This document shows, piece after piece, positions 1 through 8,313 of a stretch of 64,000 nt of DNA (position 1 is the first letter of the stretch; every line of letters begins with the position of its first letter). The notes beneath the pieces were generated by a model that worked only from the letters and a program-made list of their open reading frames with translations, searched no databases and was not told where the DNA came from. The position numbers and the translations under genes were made by a program. Source of the DNA: QHWT01 sp963755695. GTDB taxonomy: Bacteria; Acidobacteriota; Vicinamibacteria; Vicinamibacterales; 2-12-FULL-66-21. The DNA lies in assembly GCA_963755695.1 (NCBI GenBank), contig CAVWLB010000010.1:3100001-3164000 (forward strand). The letters are read 5' to 3'.

Positions 1-92
1 GCTTCTTTGACGAAAGACTCGCGTCGGCCGGATTCGATGGTCAGGGCTGAGTTGTAAAGCCGCTCGATCTCCTGCCAGCGTTCAGGGCTCAC
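1..92 (-). CDS. Ser/Thr protein kinase, N-terminal 30 codons only (runs off window)
   Basis: The reverse strand opens with GTG at 92-90, overlapping the TGA stop of the sigma-factor gene by 2 bases, and reads VSPERWQEIERLYNSAL and onward. The SPERWQxIExLYxxAL opening is typical of the leader that precedes the kinase domain in acidobacterial PASTA-less Ser/Thr kinases. The kinase domain itself would lie beyond position 1. Translational coupling to the ECF sigma factor suggests co-expression, an arrangement I know from Acidobacteriota and Planctomycetes. Identification rests on about 30 residues plus context. Confidence 0.7.
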   Translation of the reverse strand, partial: MSPERWQEIERLYNSALTIESGRRESFVKE

Positions 93-664
93 TTCTCCTC
101 CCCACGCCTCATCTCCCGATACAGCCAGAGCTTCGCCGACTTCCAATCTCTCAGGACAGTGTCGGAGGAGACTCCCAGCGTCTCCGCCGTCTCTTGCTCG
201 GTGAACCCGCCGAAAAAGCGCATCTCGACCACCTTCGCCTTCCTGGGATCAAATGCGGCGAGAGCAGTGAGCGCGCTGTCGAGGGCGACCAAGTCTTCGT
301 CCGCCTCGGGGGAAGGTATCATCGCCTCCTCGAGCGACACCTTCTGCACGTCGCCCCCGCGCTTCTGACTGCCGCGCGAACGGGCAAAGTCCACCAGAAT
401 ACGCCTCATTACGTTGGCGGAAATGGCGAAGAAGTGGACGCGGTTCTTCCACTCGACCGCGTTCGCGTCCACCAGCCGGACGTAGGCTTCATGAACCAGG
501 GCCGTCGTCTGAAGAGTGTTAGCGCCCCACTCTCGCGCCATGTAACCGTGGGCCAGTCGGTGCAATTCGTCATAGACAAGCGGAACGAGCTTGTCCAGCG
601 CCGCGGTATCGCCCCGGCACCAGGCCTGAAGCAGACGAGTGACATCGTGAGTCGATTCATTCAT
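89..664 (-). CDS. RNA polymerase ECF-type sigma factor (Sig-70_X6 / TIGR02999-like)
   Basis: The 191-residue product starts MNESTHDVTRLLQAWCRGD. It carries the region-2 signature (DELHRLAHGYM, then TLQTTALVHEAYVRLVD) and a region-4 helix-turn-helix (FFGGFTEQETAETLGVS). These match the Sig-70_X6 ECF family, which is abundant in Acidobacteriota and Planctomycetes. It would direct RNA polymerase to a specialised promoter set. No anti-sigma gene is visible. A coupled kinase-type gene begins at its stop codon, so control may run through phosphorylation (inference). An upstream in-frame start would add 15 arginine-rich residues. I prefer ATG 664 because family members begin a few residues before the TRLLxAW motif. 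Confidence 0.95.
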   Translation of the reverse strand: MNESTHDVTRLLQAWCRGDTAALDKLVPLVYDELHRLAHGYMAREWGANTLQTTALVHEAYVRLVDANAVEWKNRVHFFAISANVMRRILVDFARSRGSQKRGGDVQKVSLEEAMIPSPEADEDLVALDSALTALAAFDPRKAKVVEMRFFGGFTEQETAETLGVSSDTVLRDWKSAKLWLYREMRRGEEK

Positions 665-893
665 CGCGAGACGGCCTCTGGGGGCCACTCGAGCTGGAAT
701 GACTCGCAACTATATGCCGGTTCTGCCAACTAGCCTCGTTGTGCGCCTACCGGATCAGCTACGACATTCCATTCTCAACCGTATCGGGTGACGGAAGGAC
801 CCAGAAAAGCTGGATGCCCGTGCGGGTTTCGCAGGTTGGTTTTCGCAATAGGGCCCAAGGGCGGACAGACCAAGCCGCCCCAAGGGAGGCCCC

Positions 894-1610
894 ATGGCAA
901 GCCAATCGATCTCACGGAATCAGGTTTTAGCGGTTTCGCTGCTTGCGCTAGCTGCCGGCCTTCACGCGCAATCGCCAGGAAGCGTTCCCAGCCGAGTATT
1001 GGCTTACTTCGACCACCTCAGTAAAGAGCCGCATCTCGACGAATATCTCAAACTTGCACGGCCAACGCCGGTTTCGATGAGGTATAAGGCAGCGGCGCTT
1101 GCCAATCTGCCGCCGAACGGTCACGTGCAACTGTCCGCCAACAGCCAAGCCAAGCTCGCTGCGCTGGCACCGATCCTCGAGTTTTTCGGCCGGAGAGGAA
1201 TTATCGAGCCAGAGGTGATTGGCGACAATGAGACTACTTTCATCGGTTTGTATGAACGCTGCGCGCTGATCATTACTCAAAAGGCGCTCGACCTGCTCAG
1301 CAAGCAAGAGATACAGGCCGTCGCGGCGCACGAGTTGGCACACGAATGGTACTGGGATGAATACCGGTTGGCGCGAGAGTCCAAACAAGATGACAAGGTG
1401 CAGGAGATAGAGCTTCGTTGTGATGGGATCGCGATCCTCGCATTAGTCCGACTGCGGCTGAACCCTTCACAGATGATGTCGGCGCTGCGGAAAATGGGTC
1501 ACTACGATAAGGATACTTGGGGAGCCAACTATTATACGGTACTCGACGAGCGTCTCACGTTTGGGCGCTCGATGATCAATTGGATATCGACGTGGCCGAG
1601 ATTTCGCTGA
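894..1610 (+). CDS. Secreted M48-like zinc metallopeptidase
   Basis: A signal peptide (about residues 1-25, ending LHAQ) is followed by a domain carrying HELAHE at about residues 147-152, which is the HExxH zinc motif. ELRCDGIAIL lies about 28 residues later and supplies the glutamate/aspartate ligand expected in M48-type peptidases. At 238 residues the protein resembles short periplasmic M48 relatives. A GGGAGG-like ribosome site precedes ATG 894. The C-terminus (WISTWPRFR) overlaps an opposing reading frame, and a truncated kinase fragment begins about 55 bp further on. A rearrangement may therefore have replaced the original end, and full length is not assured. Substrate unknown. Confidence 0.85.
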   Translation: MASQSISRNQVLAVSLLALAAGLHAQSPGSVPSRVLAYFDHLSKEPHLDEYLKLARPTPVSMRYKAAALANLPPNGHVQLSANSQAKLAALAPILEFFGRRGIIEPEVIGDNETTFIGLYERCALIITQKALDLLSKQEIQAVAAHELAHEWYWDEYRLARESKQDDKVQEIELRCDGIAILALVRLRLNPSQMMSALRKMGHYDKDTWGANYYTVLDERLTFGRSMINWISTWPRFR

Positions 1611-1664
1611 AAGACAAGAGCAATCATCGTTACCGCGGTTGTGAACGCCCGCAAGGAACCTGTA

Positions 1665-1798
1665 TCCGCAAGAATCTTGATGGCGACTTCGCGACCCAGC
1701 CGAGGGTCTCGGGCTCGATAGACATCGCCCATGCCCCCGGCACCGATGGGGCCGAGCACCTCGTACGGGCCGAGCCGTGTCCCGGCGACAAGCGACAT
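1665..1798 (-). pseudogene. Ser/Thr kinase N-terminal fragment
   Basis: The frame from ATG 1798 reads MSLVAGTRLGPYEVLGPIG, GGMGDVYRARDPRLGREV and AIKILAD, that is, the glycine-rich loop and catalytic lysine of a bacterial Ser/Thr kinase. Similarity stops abruptly after AIKILAD at about 1665. The frame stays open to 1532 but no longer resembles a kinase, and it runs antisense to the end of the M48-like gene. This is a broken copy of a kinase gene cut by rearrangement. It cannot be active, since it lacks the HRD and DFG motifs. Confidence 0.85.
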
Positions 1799-1810
1799 GG
1801 GGAGTCCGGG

Positions 1811-1975
1811 CGCCATTATAGGTCTCACGGCATCACGGCGCGGTCCGCGTCACCGCTCTCCGCTCGCGCCACCTCCCCGTCATCCCGTTCGCTGGGAGTC
1901 GAACCGACAACCTCAATGTAATTGGGGTGCGGCTGTGGATTGATTCCTCCCTCTACCGGCCGCTAGTAGAACATT
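1811..1975. repeat. Dispersed repeat, copy A (partial)
   Basis: A block containing GGGGTGCGGCTGTGGAT, then TCCCTCTACCGGCCGCTAGT and GAACATTGC, recurs at about 27040-27266 and 44262-44457. Copy A shares the CGCCACCTCCCCGTCATCCC segment with copy C only, and it lacks the left part present in both other copies. No conserved open frame is shared by all three. It may be a non-autonomous mobile sequence or a decayed insertion-sequence end. Confidence 0.8.
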
Positions 1976-2322
1976 GCAGCTGGCAGTGGACCTGGTTGCT
2001 GGCCGGCGGAGCTAGGACGAACATCAACCCCTGGGATTGATCGCGGAGGCGGTGCGCTATTGCCAGCGCGTGTGACGTCACCGCAGGGTTCCGCTTCTGA
2101 CGTTGATCGAAACGACCGTCACCCAACGAAGGTGCTTGGGCTTCGCGATCTTCCTGACGTCAAATCACTCGTCCGTTACAATAGTCATTCTCCTACCCAG
2201 TAATTCGTCTCAGTCAGAACCCTGCCTTGAGACCAGCTCGTTACCAGGAGTCCGATGATCAGTCGAGGCATGCACCGACTTGGCACATGATGCGCCCGCA
2301 CCCGGTGTTCATCGCGAATTGT
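1976..2322. other. Gap without a supported gene
   Basis: I see no credible gene, RNA or repeat here beyond the trailing edge of repeat A. It lies downstream of the convergent end of the phospholipase D operon. A short frame near 2020-2090 shows no family I recognise. Confidence 0.5.
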
Positions 2323-2781
2323 CTACTCGAAAAGACTCTCCATCGGGCCCACTTCGGATTCGCTCAGATGCGCTGTCGGCAGGATGTTGTCGACACCGAG
2401 AGCTGTCCCCTCGATACCACGGCGGTCACCCACGACCGTCCGCAGAGTCCGGTGGTTGACGAACATCCGCTGGTCGAAGAAGTGCTGCTTGACTCCTTCG
2501 AATATCTCGATGCCAACGAACACGAACCTGGGGAACCGGCCGTTTTCCTTCAAGAACGCCTTCGCAGCGGCTTCGATATCTCTGATTACGGCTGGAGCCG
2601 GGTCGCCCATTACTCTGGCCTCGCATCCGCCAACCAGACCCGGGCAGTCTCCAACGCTGTAATTCGTCAGCGCCCGCATGTCGAATTCACTAGTGGACAC
2701 ACGAAGCGCTTCCATTTTCACCTTCGCCTGCTCCATCAACCGGATGATTTCGAGCGCGATTTCCTCATTGGTAAGAATCAT
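2323..2781 (-). CDS. Hypothetical 152-aa protein, probable partner of the phospholipase D-like gene
   Basis: It starts 9 bp downstream of the phospholipase D-like stop on the same strand, so the two are very likely one operon. The product begins MILTNEEIALEIIRLMEQA, has no signal peptide or membrane segment, and looks like an alpha/beta cytosolic protein with a few cysteines (GDCPGLVGGCEARV). I do not recognise the family. A cytoplasmic protein coupled to a secreted phospholipase could be an immunity or accessory protein, or unrelated. That role is speculation from position only. The end (ESEVGPMESLFE) is a normal stop with no sign of truncation. Confidence 0.75.
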   Translation of the reverse strand: MILTNEEIALEIIRLMEQAKVKMEALRVSTSEFDMRALTNYSVGDCPGLVGGCEARVMGDPAPAVIRDIEAAAKAFLKENGRFPRFVFVGIEIFEGVKQHFFDQRMFVNHRTLRTVVGDRRGIEGTALGVDNILPTAHLSESEVGPMESLFE

Positions 2782-2790
2782 TTCTTTTTC

Positions 2791-4242
2791 CTACTGCGTG
2801 GTGAAATATCTCACCGGACCCGACCGAACTACGTCAGCCATGGTCTTGCTCTCGATTTTCCAGTAATATGTTTTATTCGGGAGCAAATTATAAAAAGAAT
2901 ACGATTCCTTAGTGGACACCACTCCCATCGAAGCTTTTCCGGGCATATAGTTCACCACAATGGCATGCGTGAACTGTGGATTCACATCCAGATAGATGTC
3001 GTATTTATAGGCATAATTACCCCCCTCCCATCTCAGGGTCATCGTATGGAGAACATTCACCGCTCCCTGAGCGGGAGAGAGGCTAATGGGCTTCTCCGGA
3101 ACACCAGGAACAAACTCCTTAAACATCGGATAAGGAGACACAACCCCATTCACCGATGGATGGGGAATCGGCGTGCCATCAATTTTCTCGTTATTCCACT
3201 TCCGGTTGAACTGAGCAATGAACCACGCGACCATCCAGGGTTCCTTGGTGAACAGTAAATGTTCATCCTGCCCGTAGGCACTGGAGTCCGTCCAGTTCCC
3301 GGAGCCAAACTCCACTTCCCCAAGGTCATAGAGGATCACGGACTTCTGGTGCATATCTTGGCCACCGATATTGTTCTTCATCTTAATCTCCGCCCCGGCC
3401 TTCCACATCTGATCAACGTAGTAAGCATCCAACACATAGTGCGGATTGCGGTATTGGCGGGGTTCATTAATGATCCGCACCTTTACACCGCGCTTAAGGG
3501 CGGCGATCAGGGCCATAGGGATCTTGGGATCCGTGATTCTAAAAATCGCCGCATCGATTTGAAGCGTCTCCTTGTTGATTTCGTTCACGAGGCGGTCTTC
3601 AAAATTCTGGCCGGGGCTGAACACCAAGTCCGGATTCGCGTCATACATGGGATAATTGCGAACCAACGGACCATTAATGTTGACATAATTGCGGAACCTC
3701 GTGGTGTTAATCCAGCGGGAATCAAAGGCATTCTCAAAAGCGTTGAGAATCGTGGGATCCTCGGTGAAATAGACGGCTTCATCCACGTAGCCGGTGTAGG
3801 GGGTTGTTGGAGAGTAACTCCCATTCGCGAAGTTCCCCGCACTGAAGTTCATTTGTCGCTGGCCCGCAAAGATGAACATCTTCCAGTGATTGATATAGGG
3901 CGGGGAGATGTGGGTTCGCATTGGGATTCCCGCATTGGCCATCAGGTCGCGGCAATATTTGTTCCCATTGTAGGAATCCGCTGTGAGGTCCATGATGACC
4001 CTGATGGGCACTCCACGCTTGTGGGCCTTGACCAGCTCACCAGCAAAGCGCCAATCGGTCATGAACCAGAAGCTAACGTCAATGCCGCCAGTGACCGGTT
4101 CATTACGAATAGCATTGAGAATCGGCGTGCGGCAGTCCTGATAGGAGTTGTCACACAACGATTCGCCAGGGTATTGTTGCGCTTTCACGGTGCCTGTGAA
4201 TGCCACGAGGCACACGAAGAGCACGAAAATGAGTTTTTTCAT
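2791..4242 (-). CDS. Secreted phospholipase D-like protein with C-terminal Fn3-like domain
   Basis: The 483-residue product begins with a clear signal peptide (MKKLIFVLFVCLVAFTGTVKA). Two PLD half-sites are visible: INHWKMFIF at about 118-125 (His119, Lys121) followed by SAGNFANGS, and DMHQKSVIL at about 297-304 (His298, Lys300) followed by GSGNWTDSS. After about residue 390 (PEKPISLSPAQGAVNVL) comes a beta-sandwich domain resembling fibronectin type III. Family role: hydrolysis or transfer at phosphodiester bonds of lipids or nucleic acids outside the cytoplasm. Base composition and codon use are visibly AT-richer than the neighbours, indicating transfer from another lineage. Start at ATG 4242 is chosen for the signal peptide. 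Its last ~85 codons are nearly duplicated at 36967-37223. Confidence 0.93.
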   Translation of the reverse strand: MKKLIFVLFVCLVAFTGTVKAQQYPGESLCDNSYQDCRTPILNAIRNEPVTGGIDVSFWFMTDWRFAGELVKAHKRGVPIRVIMDLTADSYNGNKYCRDLMANAGIPMRTHISPPYINHWKMFIFAGQRQMNFSAGNFANGSYSPTTPYTGYVDEAVYFTEDPTILNAFENAFDSRWINTTRFRNYVNINGPLVRNYPMYDANPDLVFSPGQNFEDRLVNEINKETLQIDAAIFRITDPKIPMALIAALKRGVKVRIINEPRQYRNPHYVLDAYYVDQMWKAGAEIKMKNNIGGQDMHQKSVILYDLGEVEFGSGNWTDSSAYGQDEHLLFTKEPWMVAWFIAQFNRKWNNEKIDGTPIPHPSVNGVVSPYPMFKEFVPGVPEKPISLSPAQGAVNVLHTMTLRWEGGNYAYKYDIYLDVNPQFTHAIVVNYMPGKASMGVVSTKESYSFYNLLPNKTYYWKIESKTMADVVRSGPVRYFTTQ

Positions 4243-4256
4243 CTTAAAAAGGACTT

Positions 4257-4282
4257 TGGACACTGAGGGGACTCGAACCCCT
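4257..4282 (-). other. tRNA T-arm/acceptor-like remnant upstream of the phospholipase gene
   Basis: On the minus strand the sequence AGGGGTTCGAGTCCCCT (positions 4282-4266) is a perfect 5-bp T-stem with a TTCGAGT loop and a B-box match. It is followed by CAGTGTCCA, which ends like an acceptor strand. No 5' half or anticodon arm can be folded upstream, so this is not a tRNA gene. A 3' tRNA piece at the edge of the AT-rich phospholipase module is what an integrative-element attachment site leaves behind, but I cannot name the tRNA and see no second copy in the window. Confidence 0.45.
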
Positions 4283-4329
4283 CGCCCCTCGGGCCGGCCA
4301 TCGGCAGTCATTCGTGCCCAAACTGGAAA

Positions 4330-4677
4330 TCAGTAAAACTTCGGCGTGGGCGCCCCGCCCTTGAAGGAGAAGTTGGACGCGGCGGGGACTCTTTCGAGCT
4401 GGCCCCTGCACTTCGTAAGAACTAGCGTTATCCCGTCAGCAACTTCCTGCTCGGTCAGCTGACCGTTTTCAGATGTCGCCAAACGAGTCGTGACGCTGTA
4501 GTACTCCTGAAGATGGCGTCGAGTACCAGTGCAAGGTTCGTGACCAACGAACCAAGACCCATCTAAAGGGGTTAGCGCCAATTGGTTGAGATTAGTTTTG
4601 TGGGCGCCAGATGTCCCGGAAGAGATCTCTTGCCCAAGCCAGATTTCTTTACGGTTGTGATCGGAAGGTCCATTCAT
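4330..4677 (-). CDS. Hypothetical protein, 115 aa
   Basis: The frame from ATG 4677 encodes MNGPSDHNRKEIWLGQEISS and onward. It contains an ordered helical stretch (ATSENGQLTEQEVADGITLVL) and ends GGAPTPKFY. The upstream in-frame extension is arginine and alanine rich and looks like out-of-frame sequence, so I prefer the internal ATG. There is no signal peptide, membrane segment or recognised family. Composition is more balanced than random high-GC frames nearby, which is the main support for it being real. Confidence 0.5.
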   Translation of the reverse strand: MNGPSDHNRKEIWLGQEISSGTSGAHKTNLNQLALTPLDGSWFVGHEPCTGTRRHLQEYYSVTTRLATSENGQLTEQEVADGITLVLTKCRGQLERVPAASNFSFKGGAPTPKFY

Positions 4678-4958
4678 GCCGCCTGCCGCGTTGAGCGACG
4701 GGAACTCCGAGTCCACGGCGCAACCTGACCGACGCGCGCGATCCAGTATCGGAAAGCGAGCTCGGTGACACGAGGGCGCGAGCGTAGCTGATCGAGCGGC
4801 GGGGTTCTGTGCAGGATTGAACACCTCAACGTTCCGACGTGTTTGCTGAAACGACGAACGGAGTGAGCGATCGCCGGCCGGAGATCGAGATGGCTGTGCC
4901 TACTAGAAACAGCGTAAGCGGTGCGTTGATTGAAGTCGCGCTCGACGTCGAATCGCCT

Positions 4959-5140
4959 CGACTCGTGGCCTCCGTCGTCGTTTCGCTGGTCTTCGCGCTT
5001 CGGTCAGCAAGTCGATCGCGCGCGGCGCTGCACCTCCAGATCCTCGCGCTGCGGCGTCAGTTGGCGGTCCTGGTCGCTCGCGCCCCTCGCGACTTCGTCT
5101 GACTGCGAGGGATCGAGTGCGCTGGGCGTGGCTGTCGCGG
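4959..5140 (+). pseudogene. Integrase/transposase N-terminal fragment, frameshifted
   Basis: The translation RSRAALHLQILALRRQLAVL followed, after a one-base shift near 5095, by RLTARDRVRWAWLSR is the conserved opening of a common DDE integrase-type transposase (usual form: LHLQILALRHQLAVL, then LxxxDRxxWxWLSRxW). The catalytic core is absent: the expected continuation is replaced by unrelated sequence after about 5140. A dead transposase scar. Confidence 0.75.
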
Positions 5141-5377
5141 GCGTCAGGCTCGAAGGACAGAATCGGTCGTTGCAGCCTTCCGACTGCACCAGGATCAGGC
5201 GCTCAAGGGATCTTCTTGGGACCTATGCGCCACGACCACTACTCTCACCGCGGACTAGCCCGATCGCCACGGCATTTTTGACGCACGACTCGCCGCGGAT
5301 GGCACTGGCCGGTAAGTGATCGCTGAGGGGGCGATGCCGCCGCAGGTGGGCGGAAGGCGTATACTTCAACCCTGGCC

Positions 5378-5983
5378 GTGTTCGTTCCGATCTCTCTCCC
5401 TCACGACAGCCTCGTCCCGCTTCCCGAGCTCTTCTCGCACGCGAGCACGCTCCATGGGCAGGCGCATGTCTCGCGCGTGATGGTGCACGCGTTTCGCCTG
5501 CTCGAGGCGACCGGCTGGTGGGAGGAGGCGCCGCGCCTGTGGGCAGCCGTCTACGTCCACGACATCGCGCGAATGCACGACGGCGTCTGCCATCGTCACG
5601 GCGCCGATGCGATGGCCAAGGTCGACCGAGTGCCCGAGCTGCGATTGCTCTTCGCCCGAGGAGGCGTCGTCGACAGTGACTACGCGCCGATCCGTACCGC
5701 CGTCGTGCATCATGCGGTGCCTAAGGAACTGGACCGCGGCCATCCGCACTGGCGCTTGACGTCGCTCCTCAAGGACGCCGACGCGTTGGACCGCGTTCGT
5801 CTCGGCGATCTCGATCCGCGATATCTCAGGAATGCGCAGGCGAACGAGATGATCGCGTTCGCGCAGATGCTCTTCGACACGACCGATGGTGTACTGCCGA
5901 CGGGCACGGGATATTTCGCGGCGCTCTGGTCGAAAGCGCTGAGCCTCGAGGGGCTCATGAGATCCGCGAATGGCGAGCTCTAA
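5378..5983 (+). CDS. HD-domain phosphohydrolase-like protein
   Basis: The 201-residue protein uses a GTG start at 5378. Metal-binding HD-superfamily positions are visible: HGQAHVSRVMVH (first His, about residue 26), YVHDIARMHDG (HD doublet, about 60), VVHHAVP (His, about 110) and LKDADALDRVRLGD (distal Asp, about 133). Members hydrolyse phosphomonoesters or nucleotides, and the exact substrate cannot be told. It stands alone, with no operon partners on the same strand nearby. Confidence 0.88.
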   Translation: MFVPISLPHDSLVPLPELFSHASTLHGQAHVSRVMVHAFRLLEATGWWEEAPRLWAAVYVHDIARMHDGVCHRHGADAMAKVDRVPELRLLFARGGVVDSDYAPIRTAVVHHAVPKELDRGHPHWRLTSLLKDADALDRVRLGDLDPRYLRNAQANEMIAFAQMLFDTTDGVLPTGTGYFAALWSKALSLEGLMRSANGEL

Positions 5984-6323
5984 GGATCCGCGTTGACACC
6001 GGCGTGATCGGCGGAGTGATCGGCGCCTGACGTCCCGCGCCGGCCGACCCTGTTGATCAGCACGACGGCTCCCGCAAGATGAAGGCTCGCAGATTATCAG
6101 CCACTTGTGACCCGACAACGTCACCGCCGCAAACAAGACGATAGGGAATGTTGGCCAGCATCGACAGCCGCTGCTGTCGCCTGCGACTTGGGAATTACCC
6201 GACGATCAGCGATTGGTCCTGTGTAGTCGACAATGTCACTCAGGCGCGTCAGGCGCGGTCCCACGCATGAGTCCCCGACGACCTTTTAACCGGACGCGAT
6301 TATCTCGAGATTCCGCGAATCGT
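5984..6323. other. Intergenic gap
   Basis: No credible coding frame, RNA or repeat seen between the HD-domain gene and the convergent end of the zinc-binding ORF. Confidence 0.5.
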
Positions 6324-6824
6324 TTAAAGACGCCCTTGTTGCTCGCGGCAGCCCCCAGGGCACCGCCACCAGGCCAGATGCTTGAAATTGTGCCTGCTTA
6401 CTTCCCAAGAAACCTGGCATGTGACGCACGTCGCCACCACGCCCTCGTCGAACGCCACATAGATACCACGATCAGGCACGGCGATGGGCCTACGGCCAGC
6501 CACCGCCGCGGTGACGGCGGCCAGCACACGTTCGAGGGCCACTTCTCCGCTGGTTGTGGGCGCTGCGACATTATCGCTCGGCGCGATTTCGGTGCCCTGC
6601 GGCGGTGCTGAGGCGCGCTCACGCTGTGGTCCCGGCGCGACGGGCATTCCTTGCTGACCGGATGGGAACTGTGTGCGCGCATCCGCGTGCTCCGGACATC
6701 GCTGCCATCCAAGGGCCTCACCGATACTTTCGGGAACCTCGGCCAGTCCGCGATTCAGCTCGAAAGCACCCATACGTGTGTGCACGATTCCACGAACCAG
6801 GTGCGGGTGGCGATAGAGTGGCAT
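6324..6824 (-). CDS. Hypothetical protein with C-terminal Cys zinc-binding motif
   Basis: A 166-residue frame from ATG 6824 (MPLYRHPHLVRGIVHTRMG). The middle is proline/alanine rich and probably disordered. The C-terminus carries CVTCQVSW at about residue 137 and WWRCPGGC about 20 residues later, a CxxC...CxxxC arrangement suited to one zinc ion. It follows the next upstream small ORF by 8 bp, which suggests a two-gene operon. Family unknown. A competing frame exists on the plus strand, but its residue composition is less protein-like. Confidence 0.5.
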   Translation of the reverse strand: MPLYRHPHLVRGIVHTRMGAFELNRGLAEVPESIGEALGWQRCPEHADARTQFPSGQQGMPVAPGPQRERASAPPQGTEIAPSDNVAAPTTSGEVALERVLAAVTAAVAGRRPIAVPDRGIYVAFDEGVVATCVTCQVSWEVSRHNFKHLAWWRCPGGCREQQGRL

Positions 6825-6832
6825 GGGTGCAA

Positions 6833-7042
6833 TCAACGATGAATCGGGTGCGCGACACCGGATCCGCAGGACGAGGGGGAGAAGGGAATCACGTGAGCAC
6901 CGCGTCGCGTTCGCAATCGCACCGGCGGGAGTTCCTCGGTCCGGTGTCGACAGCGCTCGCACACGAACTCGAAGTCGTGCTTCGTGCGCGTGATGATAAA
7001 GCGGTGCTGACACCGAAATCTCCGGGCGGCGCTGATGATCAT
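6833..7042 (-). CDS. Small hypothetical zinc-finger-like protein, 69 aa
   Basis: From ATG 7042 the product reads MIISAARRFRCQHRF, then TKHDFEFVCERCRHRTEELP. Cys11 and His13 with the later CERC pair could form a zinc knuckle. The FVCERCRHRTE segment looks like a conserved small-protein motif, although I cannot name the family. The basic second half is low complexity. It lies directly upstream of another Cys-rich ORF on the same strand. Confidence 0.45.
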   Translation of the reverse strand: MIISAARRFRCQHRFIITRTKHDFEFVCERCRHRTEELPPVRLRTRRGAHVIPFSPSSCGSGVAHPIHR

Positions 7043-7641
7043 GCGGTCTGTGTTGACGGCGCACTGCGAAGGGGCAGTGTCGCTCAGGTCCGACTCCGAC
7101 AGCGCTGGGCAAGCGCCGTACCATCGCAGCGTCGTGACGTATTCGGCACTTTTGGGCATTTCTGTAACGCGCCACCCGCAGGCGGATCACGAATTTCGGA
7201 GCGAATTTCAATTCTGTAACGATCCTGCGGGCAGATTTCTCGGTTTCGAAGGCGCCTCGAAACGCCGGCCCTTATGAGTTTCAGACGGATTGAGCTGCCA
7301 AATGCGCGAGACCCAAAGGGACGCCGCCCGGTCCGCTGCCGCGGCCAGCATCGCGATGCTCGGATCTCAGAGGTGGTGCAGGCCACCCTTTCGCATTCGT
7401 CATGCAGCGCATCGGTTGGCAGCGTGCCGGGTTCCGGAAGGTGCAGAGGACCAGCGGTCGCGGCGACGAGCAGGCGCCGGTGCCAAGCGTCGGCATTTTT
7501 CGTGGGCTGACCTCACCGAGCGCTACCGCCGTCGATCGGCACAGTAACTATCGCACCGTGTATGAGACGTCATCGCGGTGTCGGATTTAGTGGCTGACGA
7601 ACCAGCTTGCGAACAACAACAGTTCGGGACGGGAGAACGAG
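7043..7641. other. Gap upstream of the cupin gene
   Basis: No gene can be supported. Open frames on both strands are arginine-rich shadows. A region upstream of 7642 should hold the cupin promoter, but no clear -10/-35 pair stands out. Confidence 0.4.
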
Positions 7642-8154
7642 ATGAACAGAGTCCTTTCTGCAGCCGCTGCCTCGGTCACCATCGTTGCGGCAGCCGCGTG
7701 CGCAACGGCTGTGACCGGACAAAGCAAGAATGAGATTGCGGCCTTAACGCCGGACGAAGTACGGTGGTTTACTCCCGCTTTCTACAACGATGGCAGGCAG
7801 CGAGCGCAGCTGTTCGGCGACTCCAGCCAGGGTGGCGCCTGGATCGACCGAGTGAAAATACCTGGTGGCGCGCGTGTTCTGGCGCATACGCACGCGCAAG
7901 ATGAACTCGTTACGGTCATCGAAGGTACTTGGTACCTGGGCGAAGGAGTGAAATTTGAGGCAGCGAAGCTAAGGGGCTACCCGACGGGTAGTTTCATCGT
8001 CATTCCGGCCGGTGTCCCTCACTTCGTCGCTGCGGAGGGAGGTACCGTCGTCGTTCAGATAAGCGGTACCGGCAAATTTCAGACTGAGTACCTTGAGAAG
8101 CCAGGCCGAGGGGGCGATGTCAGGCGGCCGGCAGACGCTCCAGCGCCACGATGA
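7642..8154 (+). CDS. Secreted cupin-domain protein
   Basis: An export signal spans about residues 1-26 (ending TAVTGQS). The cupin core follows: LAHTHAQDELVTVIEG (about 75-90, with the metal-binding His-x-His and Glu) and IPAGVPHFVAAEGG (second motif, about 119-132, His). The total of 170 residues is normal for a single-domain cupin. Related periplasmic cupins (ChrR-like and DUF4437-like) are of uncertain function. A purine-rich GGGAG site precedes ATG 7642. It appears monocistronic. Confidence 0.9.
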   Translation: MNRVLSAAAASVTIVAAAACATAVTGQSKNEIAALTPDEVRWFTPAFYNDGRQRAQLFGDSSQGGAWIDRVKIPGGARVLAHTHAQDELVTVIEGTWYLGEGVKFEAAKLRGYPTGSFIVIPAGVPHFVAAEGGTVVVQISGTGKFQTEYLEKPGRGGDVRRPADAPAPR

Positions 8155-8313
8155 GAAAAACGGCCGCGTCCGGGGAGCGGGCGCCGTTGTCGTGTCCGCT
8201 GCCAATCTTCCGAAACGCTGCGACCTTTCACTCAGGGCCTGATCGCTAAAACCGCCGTGACCGTGGCCGAAGGCTACCGCGATGGACCGGCGTCGCGCGA
8301 TCAGACCGACACC

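Noticed and set aside
1880..1925. Possible tRNA 3' end in repeat copy A (GGGAGTCGAACC)
   Set aside because: The would-be T-stem bases are not complementary, so the match to a T-loop is chance.
2227..4266. Long plus-strand frames over the phospholipase D region
   Set aside because: They run antisense to a gene with signal peptide and two HxK motifs, and their translations are histidine/arginine rich without any family pattern.
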